Below, one piece after another: positions 6,781 to 15,244 of a stretch of DNA of 36,483 nt (positions are counted from its first letter, which is position 1; each line of letters begins with the position of its first letter). The notes under the pieces are model-generated. The model had not been told where the DNA came from. It did not search any database and saw only the letters and a list, made by a program, of their open reading frames with translations. A program made the translations under genes and the position numbers. Source of the stretch: Firmicutes bacterium UBA2530 (GTDB lineage Bacteria > Bacillota > Clostridia > Tissierellales > Sedimentibacteraceae); assembly GCA_002340985.1 (NCBI GenBank), contig DDNC01000018.1, forward strand, positions 206,529 to 243,011, in the 5' to 3' direction.

Positions 6781-8787
6781 ATGAAAAAAAGAGTTTTATC
6801 TTTATTGCTGGCGTCAAGCATTGTAATTTCTTTGGCTATGCTTACCACCGGATGCTCGCCAGATACCGGCGCATCATCTTCAGATATACCAAAGGATGCC
6901 GCTGCTTTGTGGGATGCCGGTGACACAAGAAACAAGATCGTCGTCATAAGCGATATCCATGTCGGGATTGATGACAGCTATGCCGAAATGGTAAAAAACC
7001 GTCCGCTGCTTATAAATTTTTTACAGCGACTACAAAGCACAACCGATGTTCGAGAGCTGGTGATTGACGGTGATTTTCTGGACGAATGGTTTTTACCGGT
7101 TTATTATCCCAGCTACACAGATGTAAACCAGTTTTACAAGGACGTTATAGCCAACAATCAGGGCGTGATTGACGAGTTGAACAATGTTATAAAAAGTGGA
7201 ATAAAGCTTGTCTACATACCCGGAAATCATGATATGACGCAGACTAACGATGTTTTACAGGAGGCTATACCTGAAATTGTACAGGTCAGAGATGCCAAAG
7301 GGCTCGGTACGTATTACACGGGCGATCGCAACGAAATTGCGATTGAACATGGACACCGTTATGATGTATTTTCCGCTCCGGACACGGTTACCAATGCGGA
7401 GCTGGTGGGCAATGATGACACTATTCTGCCGGCAGGTTATTTTTACGCTCGCTATGCTGCAACATGGGTGTTGGAAGGCCGTCCGAAGGTCGAAAAGAAT
7501 TTGCCGGTGATAACGAATGTGCCGGATAAATCTGACGCAGACCAGTACGGGGCTTATATGTATTACTCCATCCTCAAAAATGTATCCGAACGGATGACAC
7601 CAAACGAGAGCCTTGATGAAAAAATATTTGATATGCACATGGCAGGGTTTGACGATGCCTACACCTATCTGGATTTCTATCCGGTACAGCAGGCGGACGG
7701 AACAATTTCCGCACCGGTGCTGTTTAAGAATATTCAGCGCACGTGGGACGAGCGTCAGAAAATCAATCAGGTCAAGGTTCCCAACAGCTTCCTTGAGGCG
7801 GTTGCCGGAACCCTGGACTGGGAGTATTTTTACAGACAGGCAAAAGTACAGTATCTGGAAAACTCCGACGAAAACGTGGATGTGGTTGTGTTCGGTCATA
7901 CCCATGTGCCTGCATATCGCGCCATGGATAACGGAAAATATTATATAAATGAAGGAACCTGGATTGACCATAACACCGACTATCCGGAGGCTACCCGTAC
8001 ATTTGCTGTCATTACCACCGGCGATAAAACCACGGCTGGGCTGTATAAGTATGAGGAGGACGGCTCTGTGACGGATATTGCTGCAAGAGTCAGCGGAGAA
8101 AAGGACGAAGCTGCCCCTGAGGAAAATCCTTTAGGCAATGTGACATTTGATTATAAAACAGTTGAAAACTATGGCGATGATAACATGCAGGCACGTTATG
8201 TTGAAGTGAGCGGCTTAACAGACGGTACTGTACAGGAAAAGCTGAATAAGGAGTTAAAAGATTTCTGTCTCGAGCCAACCTATTCTGCCGAAAGCGACAC
8301 CACATATAACATTATGCCTGTTTTTGAAGTTGTAGCCGGTGATTTGCTCAGCATCAGGACATATGACAGCGCCTATACTGCGGGAGCCGCCTACCCTGTG
8401 AATTCCATACGGACACAGCTTTTCAGCTTGACTACAGGTGATAAGGATACAGGAAATCTATGGAGTTTTATTAAGGACAAGGCTGCGTTCAAGCAGTTGA
8501 TACTGGACAAAAAATTTGGTTTTGCAGCGGCGGATGTTGATGGCGAAATACCTGAAGAGATTAAAGAGGCGGCGTATAAAAAGCTTGCACAGAGCATTGA
8601 CTCTTCTGAATTTGCAACGCAATTTTATTTTGGCGACGGAGGCAGCCTGAATGTATGGTGCGAGGGCGAAAACCATGCAACCGGCGACTATTGGCTGTTT
8701 GATATATCTGTCATAGAGTTAGAAGGACTTGCAACAGACCGTTTGCTCCCTGTCATTGAAGCCATGAAGAACCTTACTGCTGAGTAA
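6781..8787 (+). CDS. Calcineurin-like metallophosphoesterase lipoprotein with RsiV-like C-terminal domain
   Basis: This 668-residue protein starts with a lipoprotein signal (lipobox TTGC, Cys about residue 23). All metallophosphoesterase motifs are present: DIH (58-60), GD in DGDFLD (96-101), GNHD (148-151) and GHTH (372-375), so a two-metal phosphoesterase site should be intact. The substrate is unknown. The last 200 residues hold a second domain with AYTAGAAYPVNSIRTQ, resembling the DUF4163/DUF3298 region of RsiV-type proteins, which are surface exposed. The start at 6781 follows TTGGAGG; an upstream in-frame extension has no ribosome site. The gene is richer in G+C than the flanking uvsE and ridA region, which suggests acquisition. 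Confidence 0.87.
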   Translation: MKKRVLSLLLASSIVISLAMLTTGCSPDTGASSSDIPKDAAALWDAGDTRNKIVVISDIHVGIDDSYAEMVKNRPLLINFLQRLQSTTDVRELVIDGDFLDEWFLPVYYPSYTDVNQFYKDVIANNQGVIDELNNVIKSGIKLVYIPGNHDMTQTNDVLQEAIPEIVQVRDAKGLGTYYTGDRNEIAIEHGHRYDVFSAPDTVTNAELVGNDDTILPAGYFYARYAATWVLEGRPKVEKNLPVITNVPDKSDADQYGAYMYYSILKNVSERMTPNESLDEKIFDMHMAGFDDAYTYLDFYPVQQADGTISAPVLFKNIQRTWDERQKINQVKVPNSFLEAVAGTLDWEYFYRQAKVQYLENSDENVDVVVFGHTHVPAYRAMDNGKYYINEGTWIDHNTDYPEATRTFAVITTGDKTTAGLYKYEEDGSVTDIAARVSGEKDEAAPEENPLGNVTFDYKTVENYGDDNMQARYVEVSGLTDGTVQEKLNKELKDFCLEPTYSAESDTTYNIMPVFEVVAGDLLSIRTYDSAYTAGAAYPVNSIRTQLFSLTTGDKDTGNLWSFIKDKAAFKQLILDKKFGFAAADVDGEIPEEIKEAAYKKLAQSIDSSEFATQFYFGDGGSLNVWCEGENHATGDYWLFDISVIELEGLATDRLLPVIEAMKNLTAE

Positions 8788-8836
8788 ACAGCAGCTGTAA
8801 GTGCTGACGAAGAAGTGAAACCATAGGGAGTTTCAT

Positions 8837-8899
8837 ATGTACCTGATGCGGCGTCGAAGTAAGGTCCGTTTAACTTTTGACTGCACAGAAACTCAGTAA
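8837..8899 (+). CDS. Short basic ORF, 20 residues, unknown
   Basis: The ORF begins MYLMRRRSKVRLTF and has an AGGGAG ribosome site 6 bases before the ATG. It lies between the phosphoesterase and a small Cys-rich ORF in the G+C-rich stretch. It may be a real micro-protein or the head of a frameshifted gene, because a different frame is open from 8881 into the next ORF. Confidence 0.25.
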   Translation: MYLMRRRSKVRLTFDCTETQ

Positions 8900-8985
8900 T
8901 TGAAATTCGGGTATGTAAATTTGGAGATAAGCGATATTCCGAAGTATTCGGAATGCCGCTGTATCCTCACAAGGAGCGTGATAGC

Positions 8986-9207
8986 ATGGAAAATCGTCGG
9001 CGCAGACAGGAGGATGCGCCCCTTTCTGCTCCCAATGCAGAAGGTAATGTGTGGCCAAGGCAAGTTTGTCCGGCTTTTGAGTCAAGATCCGATACACCGG
9101 AGGGCTTACAGCAGTGCTGGTACTGCAGGTGTGCCGACTTTCATTTAGACAAGCCTCGTTCATTGGATGTGGGCGTATGCTACTGGCCGAAAAAAATATC
9201 AAAATAA
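8986..9207 (+). CDS. Small cysteine-rich protein of unknown function
   Basis: This 73-residue protein begins MENRRRRQEDAP and has five Cys: one in the middle, three in CWYCRC and one in GVCYWP near the end. The spacing suggests a small metal-binding or disulfide fold, but no family is recognised. The ATG at 8986 has AAGGAG 9 bases upstream. The same frame is open from 8881, so a longer form beginning at ATG 8953, or at a non-ATG codon, is possible. It lies in the decayed G+C-rich stretch and may be mobile-element cargo (inference). Confidence 0.5.
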   Translation: MENRRRRQEDAPLSAPNAEGNVWPRQVCPAFESRSDTPEGLQQCWYCRCADFHLDKPRSLDVGVCYWPKKISK

Positions 9208-9215
9208 TAGGATGA

Positions 9216-9323
9216 GCATTTGGCTCTCGGTGTGTGCAAAAAGGCGACAGCTTCTGGGGCATTGCCCGCAAGCTGGGCTGCCTCATCCATCCCGGTGATG
9301 TACTTCAGGTGTCGGAGAAATAA
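9216..9323 (+). pseudogene. LysM domain remnant
   Basis: This frame reads CVQKGDSFWGIARKLGC and then LIHPGDVLQV before a stop. These are the two ends of a LysM peptidoglycan-binding repeat; the middle of about 15-20 residues is deleted. No start codon or ribosome site precedes it. It is the tail of a lost cell-wall-associated gene. Confidence 0.55.
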
Positions 9324-9335
9324 GAAGCAACAAAC

Positions 9336-9381
9336 CAAAAGAAATAAGCGAGGTGCATTGGCACCTCGCTTATTTCTTTTG
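9336..9381. terminator. Perfect 21-bp hairpin, probable bidirectional terminator
   Basis: A 21-base arm beginning CAAAAGAAATAAGCGAGG pairs perfectly with its complement around the loop ATTG. The A-rich and T-rich arm ends give a U-tract on both strands, so it can end the remnant operon from the left and the minus-strand Rid-family gene (ending at 9462) from the right. Confidence 0.75.
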
Positions 9382-9461
9382 TCCGTATTCGGCTTGCTTT
9401 CCGTAAATCGTCCCTATCACACCGTGGACTTTTAGGCTCGTTTTTTATTCTTTGGCAGAAA

Positions 9462-9857
9462 TTATTTAGCTGCCCATATTTCAATTTCTAATTTTATTTC
9501 TTCTAAACCTAAGGCATCTATATAAGCAACAGTCATCGAAGGGAACGGTTTACCAAAGAAACCATCATATACTTTATCAAAATAATCCCAGTCAATTTTT
9601 TCTGTTGACCATATATTAACCTTAATAACATTATCCGGTGTTAAATCTATACTCTTTAATAGATTTGATATATTTAAAAATGTATTGTTTACTTGTTGAT
9701 TAAAGTCTTCAGGAAAATTACCATCTAAATCTGCTCCGACCTGACCGGAAAATGTGTAAAGTGTTGCATTAGGCTCTATTTTTGTTATGTGAGTGTAGTT
9801 ACCTACTGCTCTGCTTACTCCTGAAGAATCTAACCTGCTAACTACATTATTATTCAT
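9462..9857 (-). CDS. Rid family (YjgF/YER057c/UK114) protein lacking the archetypal Arg
   Basis: This 131-residue protein has the Rid fold: LYTFSGQVGADLDGNF, then NVIKVNIWSTEKIDWDYFDKVY and a final LEIEIWAAK strand. Archetypal RidA enzymes, which hydrolyse reactive enamines and imines such as 2-aminoacrylate, have Arg in a P-x-R-S motif. Here the matching segment is KPFPSMTV, so the Arg is replaced. It therefore resembles the non-archetypal Rid groups, whose roles are mostly unknown. AGAAGGAG precedes the ATG by 8 bases. It is a distant paralog of the RidA at 14613. Confidence 0.85.
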   Translation of the reverse strand: MNNNVVSRLDSSGVSRAVGNYTHITKIEPNATLYTFSGQVGADLDGNFPEDFNQQVNNTFLNISNLLKSIDLTPDNVIKVNIWSTEKIDWDYFDKVYDGFFGKPFPSMTVAYIDALGLEEIKLEIEIWAAK

Positions 9858-10284
9858 TTTATAAACTCCTTCTGTATTGGGATAAAATAATTTCTACCAC
9901 TATATTGCTTATAATATATAGTTATCCATTGATAGAAATTTATTAACCAAAAACAGAAATGTAATGTTTATTATTTTCGATGTTGCTATTATATAAAAAC
10001 TCTTTCATTCCAACACCTCCTATGAGATAATTATATATATTAAAGCAGATTTTGTCAATTAAACATACAGAGCGGAATTCCTTTCTCAATCCAAAGCCAT
10101 AGGCGGACCGCTTGTGAAAGATGGTGAAAACCTGACAAATAAACGAACCAGGCACTGCATATAATAATGGCGTTGATGATTCCATATCTGCTTTGTATTA
10201 TATTTGCCTAATGTTTCAAGCATACGAAAAAAGAGAAATGATTATTAATATACATTTAGAATAAGGTTCATAAGGAAGGTTAAC
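9858..10284. other. Intergenic region between divergent Rid-family and uvsE genes
   Basis: The left half is AT-rich and holds the short leader ORF candidate on the minus strand. From about 10065 to 10160 the DNA is less AT-rich, and the plus strand reads SQSKAIGGPLVKDGEN in one frame, which may be an eroded coding fragment of unknown family. The remainder up to uvsE is AT-rich with no recognised site other than its AAGGAAGG ribosome site. Confidence 0.3.
9943..10008 (-). CDS. Possible 21-residue leader ORF upstream of the Rid gene
   Basis: The ORF begins MKEFLYNSNIENN and is preceded by AGGAGGTGTTGGA, a near-perfect ribosome site. It ends 85 bases before the Rid-family start on the same strand. 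It could be a leader peptide, a micro-protein or the surviving head of a truncated gene. The site strength is the only real support. Confidence 0.3.
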   Translation of the reverse strand: MKEFLYNSNIENNKHYISVFG

Positions 10285-11538
10285 ATGAGCATTGGTTATG
10301 CATGTAAATTAATTGGAGTATCGAATACTGATATGAAATCTTGTACTCTAAAAAATGCCAGTATTGAAAGATTAACTGAATTAATTAAATATAACATTAA
10401 TTCATTGAGCAATATTATCGATTATAATATAGAGAACAACATAAAATTATTCAGAATAAGTTCTGATTTGATACCGTTCGGTTCGTCTGAAGTTAACAAT
10501 ATTAAATGGTGGGAAATTTTTCAAAAAGAATTAGGTTACATAGGTAAAAAAATAAAGGATTCCGGTATGCGTGTTTCAATGCATCCTGGACAATATACTG
10601 TTTTGAATTCAAATAAAAAAGAAGTAGTAAAAAGAGCGGTAGATGATTTAATCTATCATACAAGAATTCTTGACAGTATGGGATTAAATCAAGAACATAA
10701 GATAGTTATTCATATTGGAGGGGCATATGATAGTAAAATACTATCGACAGAAAGGTTTGTTAAAAATTACAAGCTTCTTTCTGAAGAAGTAAAGAAAAGA
10801 CTTATTATAGAAAATGATGATAAAATATATAATATAGAAGAGGTTCTCAACATTGGAACTGATAATAATATTCCTGTAGTATTTGATAATCTTCACAATG
10901 AAGTTAATGCACCGGAAATAAGAATGAGTGAAATACATTGGATAAATAAATGCAGAGATACCTGGAAAAAGGAAGATGGTATACAAAAAATTCATTATTC
11001 ACAACAAGCAGAAGGGAAAAAAACAGGTTCTCACTCAGATTTTATAGTCATAAATGAGTTTATGACCTTTTATAAAATTATAAATAGAGATATAGATATA
11101 ATGCTTGAAGTTAAGGATAAAAATTTATCATGCATTAAATGCATGAATTGTACGGCGCCTAATCTTAAGATAAGCCAATTGGAAGCGGAATGGAGTAAAT
11201 ATAAATACACAGTTTTAGAAAAGTCACATAATAAGTATAATGAAATTAGGGAATATCTAAAAAATAAAAATAATATTTCAGCCAGTATTTTTTATACATT
11301 GCTTGAGGAAGCTCTTAAGAGTGAAGGAAGCAAAGGCAGTCAGGTAAATTCCCTGCTGCATGTTTGGGGATACTTTAAAAACTCAGCATCATGTATGGAA
11401 AGAGAAAGCTTTTTTAGGGATTTAGAAAAGTTTGAAGCTAATCAAATAAGAATAAGCGCTGTTAAAAAACACCTTAAAAAGCTTTCTGAAAAATATGACA
11501 GTCAATATATTTTGAACTCATATTACTTTTCGATTTAA
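10285..11538 (+). CDS. uvsE: UV DNA damage endonuclease UvsE
   Basis: This 417-residue protein is a UVDE-type TIM-barrel endonuclease, which nicks DNA 5' of UV photoproducts and some other lesions and starts an alternative excision repair. Family marks include an N-terminal GYACKLIGV, then FRISSDLIPFG, the metal-ligand segments MHPGQY, HIGGAY, ENDD and FDNLHNE, and IMLEVKDKN near residue 280. A C-terminal extension of about 120 residues, lysine rich and including a Cys pair (CIKCMNC), is longer than in minimal enzymes. AAGGAAGG lies before the ATG. The gene is strongly AT-rich and appears monocistronic. Confidence 0.93.
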   Translation: MSIGYACKLIGVSNTDMKSCTLKNASIERLTELIKYNINSLSNIIDYNIENNIKLFRISSDLIPFGSSEVNNIKWWEIFQKELGYIGKKIKDSGMRVSMHPGQYTVLNSNKKEVVKRAVDDLIYHTRILDSMGLNQEHKIVIHIGGAYDSKILSTERFVKNYKLLSEEVKKRLIIENDDKIYNIEEVLNIGTDNNIPVVFDNLHNEVNAPEIRMSEIHWINKCRDTWKKEDGIQKIHYSQQAEGKKTGSHSDFIVINEFMTFYKIINRDIDIMLEVKDKNLSCIKCMNCTAPNLKISQLEAEWSKYKYTVLEKSHNKYNEIREYLKNKNNISASIFYTLLEEALKSEGSKGSQVNSLLHVWGYFKNSASCMERESFFRDLEKFEANQIRISAVKKHLKKLSEKYDSQYILNSYYFSI

Positions 11539-11703
11539 AATGTTACCTTTACGTATTGCAATAGCTGGAGCTGTTAACTTAATTGTGGATATCATTGGTG
11601 ATATTGATAAATGAAAAGAGTAAAGCAGAAAAAGAATCTACATACAAGCACGAAGATTTCGTAAATAAACTTTGGAAAGGATAAGGCAAAATATTATTAT
11701 AAA

Positions 11704-11741
11704 ACAAAAAAGACACCAACCTCTTCCAGTCGGTATCTTTC
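11704..11741 (-). terminator. Rho-independent terminator of the ridA-aminotransferase-nhaC operon
   Basis: On the minus strand AAAGATACCGAC pairs with GTTGGTGTCTTT, with two wobble pairs, around a short purine-rich loop, and a run of T follows. It lies about 65 bases past the antiporter stop codon. Confidence 0.75.
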
Positions 11742-11806
11742 ACCAAGCAATTAATTACATAGAGTCATTACTTAATTCAAACTTTAAGTTATAGTCATTG
11801 AGGCTC

Positions 11807-13267
11807 CTATTTATTATATGTTTTAGAAATGCGCTCTGAGGTCAGTTCTCCTTGTTGACCTTCGTATTTTCTATCCCATCCGGTAATAATAGAATAGGTT
11901 AACACTAAAAAGAGTACCATTGGATAAAAGGAACCCATAAAAATATCAACAGTACTAATCGCAGGAATATAGGCATATTGTGACTGTAATGGTGTTATTA
12001 CTATGGATGAAATAAATACAAAAGCACTGATGAACGGAATAATCGCAGCGAAACTATTTGCATAGCCACTTAGGAGATTCGCTCGGCGATAAGGGTGAAT
12101 ATTATGGTAAGCACCCAATTCATTTACAACTGGTCCAAAAGTAAGGACTGATGCACTCGTTACTCCACCAAGTAAAAGCGTTGTAATCGTAGATCCTAAG
12201 GCTATTAGAATTTCTGCTCCCATTTCCGTTTGAGCAATTTTACTGGAACAGAATGATTTTATAATAGCATCCATCATACCACTATCATTTAAAACCCCCA
12301 TAATTCCAAACAGAGATATACAGAAGAGACAAATACCAATCATACCAGCAAATCCATTGTATAAAAAGCCTGTTACATTACCGTCTGCTATGCCTAAAAT
12401 ATCATGAACAGTAAATACTTTTGCGATAAGGCCTATTATGATACCTGAAATAATACCAGCAGTTACAGCCTTAAAAATATCTCGTGTTCTTATGGAAGTT
12501 ATTAGCAAAATAGCAACCGGAAGGAGCATTATTAAACCAGAAGCATTCATGTTAGCTCTTAATATCTCCTCTGCTCCTGGGGTGGTAATACCGCCGCCAC
12601 CTAAAGCTATAAATAAAATCGTTGAAATAGTTCCGGCAATAAGCGCATATTTCAGCCTATAACCGACTGTTCCGGCAAGATCGGCTGCTCCTTCTTTGTT
12701 AGCATAGGTCTGCGTTGAAGACGAAGCAATAGTAACATCAGATATAGGTGCTAAGTTATCTCCAAAAATCGCACCTGAAAGGATAGCTCCCGCTAGTACT
12801 CCGGGATTAGCTCCTAATAAGATTCCTGCCGGATAGAGAATGGGGAAAGCAGTAAACAAAGTACCGATAGAAGATCCTGTAGCACTTGTAATTAAACAAG
12901 TTGCCACAAAAGTAAATGCCGTAAAGATTCCGCCTTGCATTCCAATCTTTTCAGCGAGCCAAACAAAGCCCTGAGATACACCGCTTACAGCCATCAATTT
13001 AGTAAACATACCAATCACCAGCAAAATCACAACAATTGCAACAGATGTAGGACTACCAATCCCACGCATAACCGCATCCCAGTATTTGCCGTATGATTTT
13101 GTAAAAAGAGCGCCAATCAAAAGCCCAATAAATCCTCCCAATGCAAGCGCATTCATATCGAATACTTTATATATCACAAAGTAACTGATGCAAAAAGCCA
13201 GAAATATAATCATTGGAATGCCAGACATAAATAATCCACCATGAAATGCTACCTTGTTCTTTTCCAT
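11807..13267 (-). CDS. NhaC-family Na+/H+ antiporter-type transporter
   Basis: This 486-residue polytopic membrane protein has about 11-12 hydrophobic segments. NhaC-superfamily marks include GALFTKSYGKYWDAVMRGIG near the start, ATGSSIGTLFT, and the hallmark GAIFGDNLAPISDVTIASS around residues 165-185. Some NhaC relatives exchange Na+ or H+ for organic substrates; the neighbouring aminotransferase and RidA suggest amino-acid or organic-acid exchange (inference). It is the last gene of a minus-strand operon, 23 bases after the aminotransferase. Specificity cannot be read, so no symbol is given. Confidence 0.85.
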   Translation of the reverse strand: MEKNKVAFHGGLFMSGIPMIIFLAFCISYFVIYKVFDMNALALGGFIGLLIGALFTKSYGKYWDAVMRGIGSPTSVAIVVILLVIGMFTKLMAVSGVSQGFVWLAEKIGMQGGIFTAFTFVATCLITSATGSSIGTLFTAFPILYPAGILLGANPGVLAGAILSGAIFGDNLAPISDVTIASSSTQTYANKEGAADLAGTVGYRLKYALIAGTISTILFIALGGGGITTPGAEEILRANMNASGLIMLLPVAILLITSIRTRDIFKAVTAGIISGIIIGLIAKVFTVHDILGIADGNVTGFLYNGFAGMIGICLFCISLFGIMGVLNDSGMMDAIIKSFCSSKIAQTEMGAEILIALGSTITTLLLGGVTSASVLTFGPVVNELGAYHNIHPYRRANLLSGYANSFAAIIPFISAFVFISSIVITPLQSQYAYIPAISTVDIFMGSFYPMVLFLVLTYSIITGWDRKYEGQQGELTSERISKTYNK

Positions 13268-13290
13268 TTAAGTAATCTCCTTTTAATTTT

Positions 13291-14523
13291 TTATGAAATT
13301 CCGTTGCTGATTGCTAACTTTTTCAATGCTGCTCCCATTCTGTCGATGGCGGCAAAGCAATCCTCATCATTCCAAAAAGCTCCGTGGATTAATCGCAGAT
13401 GTCCATTTCCTTGTTCTCCATAGTATTTTCCGTCATTGCAATTTACTAAGGCTTCTTGTGCCAGATACTTTACAATTTCGCTGGAATTGCCAAGTTTTGA
13501 TATGTTAATCCAACTGTAGAAGCCCGCTTCCGGCATTTTCATGGAAACGCCAGGTGTTGAATTGAATACATCATATGCATATTTGCGGCGGTTATCGTAC
13601 TTAACTATATAATCCTGAATGAAATCATCATTCTCCATTGCCGGCAGGACTGCCATTTGTGCCATGGTGCTGGTTGCTCCTTGAATATTGACAGCAGCTC
13701 CGTGAAGCACATCCATAATCACATCATCCCCAAAAATCCAGCCTACACGGAAACCACTCAACCCCATTCCCTTGGAAACAGAGCAAACAGTAAGAGTTCG
13801 TTCCCACATTCCGGGCAAAGTAGCTATATTAACCATTTCATGTTCCGGAAAAACGGTATCTTCAAATGCCTGGTCACTGACACAAATCAAATCATTTTTA
13901 ACAATAAAGGCGGATAGTTCTTCAAGCTCTTTTCTTGTGTAAGCGGTTCCGGTTGGATTGTTAGGAGAAGAAATTAAAACCATTTTTGTCTTTGGGGTTA
14001 GCCTCTTTTCATATTCTTCAATACGAAGATGGTAATTATCTTCTTCGTAAGTAGGAACTTTAACGGTTACACCGCCTAATAGCTCGGCATTCAGAAAGTT
14101 GCTGGGATAGCTGGGGTCGTGTACCAAGACTTCATCTCCGTCGCCGATAAAAGGAGTCATTGCAAACATCAATCCTATATCAGAACCAGGATTGATAATA
14201 ATGTTTCTGGCAGGATCAACAGTTATACCATACTTGCGGTTAAGACGGTCTGCAACAGCTTTTCTTAAGTCTAAACTACCGATGGGCATCATATAATGGG
14301 CCGGAAACCCACTTTTTATAACTTCAATTGCTTTGTCCAAAACTATTTGTGGAATAGACGGGTCTGGTGCAAACGGATCTGCCCAGCTCATAAGTGCTAC
14401 ACCTCTTTTTTGTAAATCTGATAGTGCATCTCCCACATCAGCCTTTTCAACTGAAGAAAATAATCCTCCTTCAAGTTTTCTGAATGCTGGCTTCATTTTT
14501 TCCTTAATATTCATAGAAAACAA
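13291..14523 (-). CDS. PLP-dependent aminotransferase, class I/II
   Basis: This 410-residue fold-type I enzyme shows NPGSDIG (cofactor phosphate region), the signature SSPNNPTGTAYTRKELEEL, the cofactor Asp in CVSDQAFEDTVF, and the Schiff-base Lys in SVSKGMGLSGFRVGW. A C-terminal Arg in HLRLIHGAF probably binds the substrate carboxylate. It should use pyridoxal phosphate for transamination or a related lyase reaction; the amino acid is not evident. It lies between RidA, which clears reactive enamine/imine products of PLP enzymes, and an NhaC-type transporter on the same strand. Confidence 0.88.
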   Translation of the reverse strand: MFSMNIKEKMKPAFRKLEGGLFSSVEKADVGDALSDLQKRGVALMSWADPFAPDPSIPQIVLDKAIEVIKSGFPAHYMMPIGSLDLRKAVADRLNRKYGITVDPARNIIINPGSDIGLMFAMTPFIGDGDEVLVHDPSYPSNFLNAELLGGVTVKVPTYEEDNYHLRIEEYEKRLTPKTKMVLISSPNNPTGTAYTRKELEELSAFIVKNDLICVSDQAFEDTVFPEHEMVNIATLPGMWERTLTVCSVSKGMGLSGFRVGWIFGDDVIMDVLHGAAVNIQGATSTMAQMAVLPAMENDDFIQDYIVKYDNRRKYAYDVFNSTPGVSMKMPEAGFYSWINISKLGNSSEIVKYLAQEALVNCNDGKYYGEQGNGHLRLIHGAFWNDEDCFAAIDRMGAALKKLAISNGIS

Positions 14524-14612
14524 CTCCTTTTCATTAATTTAATATTTTGATTATCTTAAAAGTTTCAATTCAAATGACATTTATTTGTTCTGCGCTTAAG
14601 TTAATCTTGTAC

Positions 14613-14987
14613 TTATAGGACAGCTATAAACTCAACTTCACACAAAACATTTTTAGGCAGCTCTTTTGCTGCAACGCAGGAGCGCGCAGGTTTGCTTTTG
14701 AAATACTGTGAATAAATTTGATTAAATGATGCGAAGTTTCCCATATCGGACAGGAAACATGTTGTTTTTATAACATTATCAAAATCAATATCGTTTGCTT
14801 TTAGGATTGCTGAAATATTTTTCATTACTTGCTCAGCTTGTTCTTCAATTGTACTGCCTGCGATTTCGCCTGTCTTTGGCATTAACGGAATTTGTCCTGA
14901 ACTAAATAGAAAGCCGTTGCAGCTTATTGCCTGTGAATAAGGACCTATAGCCTCAGGTGCATCAGGTGTATTAGTAATTTTAAACAT
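14613..14987 (-). CDS. ridA: RidA, enamine/imine deaminase
   Basis: This 124-residue archetypal RidA hydrolyses reactive 2-aminoacrylate-type enamines and imines released by PLP enzymes. Visible marks are AIGPYSQAI near the N-terminus, FSSGQIPLMPKTGE, NVIKTTCFLSDMGNF and the active-site Arg in KPARSCVAAKELP, followed by VEFIAVL. An upstream in-frame extension to 15053 is rejected, because GGAGG lies 8 bases before the ATG at 14987. It is the first gene of the operon with the aminotransferase and NhaC-type transporter, and is divergent from the YheO-like regulator. The trimeric cytosolic state is known for the family. Confidence 0.93.
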   Translation of the reverse strand: MFKITNTPDAPEAIGPYSQAISCNGFLFSSGQIPLMPKTGEIAGSTIEEQAEQVMKNISAILKANDIDFDNVIKTTCFLSDMGNFASFNQIYSQYFKSKPARSCVAAKELPKNVLCEVEFIAVL

Positions 14988-15244
14988 ATAAATTGCCTCC
15001 AATAAAATATTTTTCAATAAAACCAGTATATAACTAAAAAATATTTTAGTCAATAAATTTTTGTTTATTTTTTTAAAATAAAATTTTATGTATATATAAT
15101 TCGATTATTTGTTTAGAATTTGAGAATAGTGCGAAATGTAAGTTATTATTGCCATAAAAGAAATTAAGAGTTATAATAATATAATGAAAAATATTTTATT
15201 TACTGGATATATTTTTATTTAATAAGGAGGGATCCCGAAAGAAA
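14988..15244. promoter_or_regulatory. Divergent ridA / yheO-like regulatory region with repeated AAAATATTTT
   Basis: This very AT-rich divergent region carries three copies of AAAATATTTT at 15004-15013, 15038-15047 and 15188-15197. The first two are followed by TCAATAAA and lie close to the ridA start; the second is part of CTAAAA-AATA-TTTTAG. They are candidate operators for the adjacent regulator. In such AT-rich DNA some repeats can be chance. AAGGAGG before the regulator is clear. Confidence 0.4.

Noticed and set aside
9943..10185. 80-residue minus-strand ORF
   Set aside because: Only its last 21 codons have a ribosome site; the upstream part lacks coding character, so only the short form is kept as a candidate.
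11539..11700. Short frames after uvsE (for example one ending in HEDFVNKLWKG)
   Set aside because: No start with a ribosome site and no family match; too short to support as a gene or remnant.
14988..15053. Longer RidA starting at 15053
   Set aside because: GGAGG lies at the right distance before the ATG at 14987, and the extra residues do not match the RidA family.
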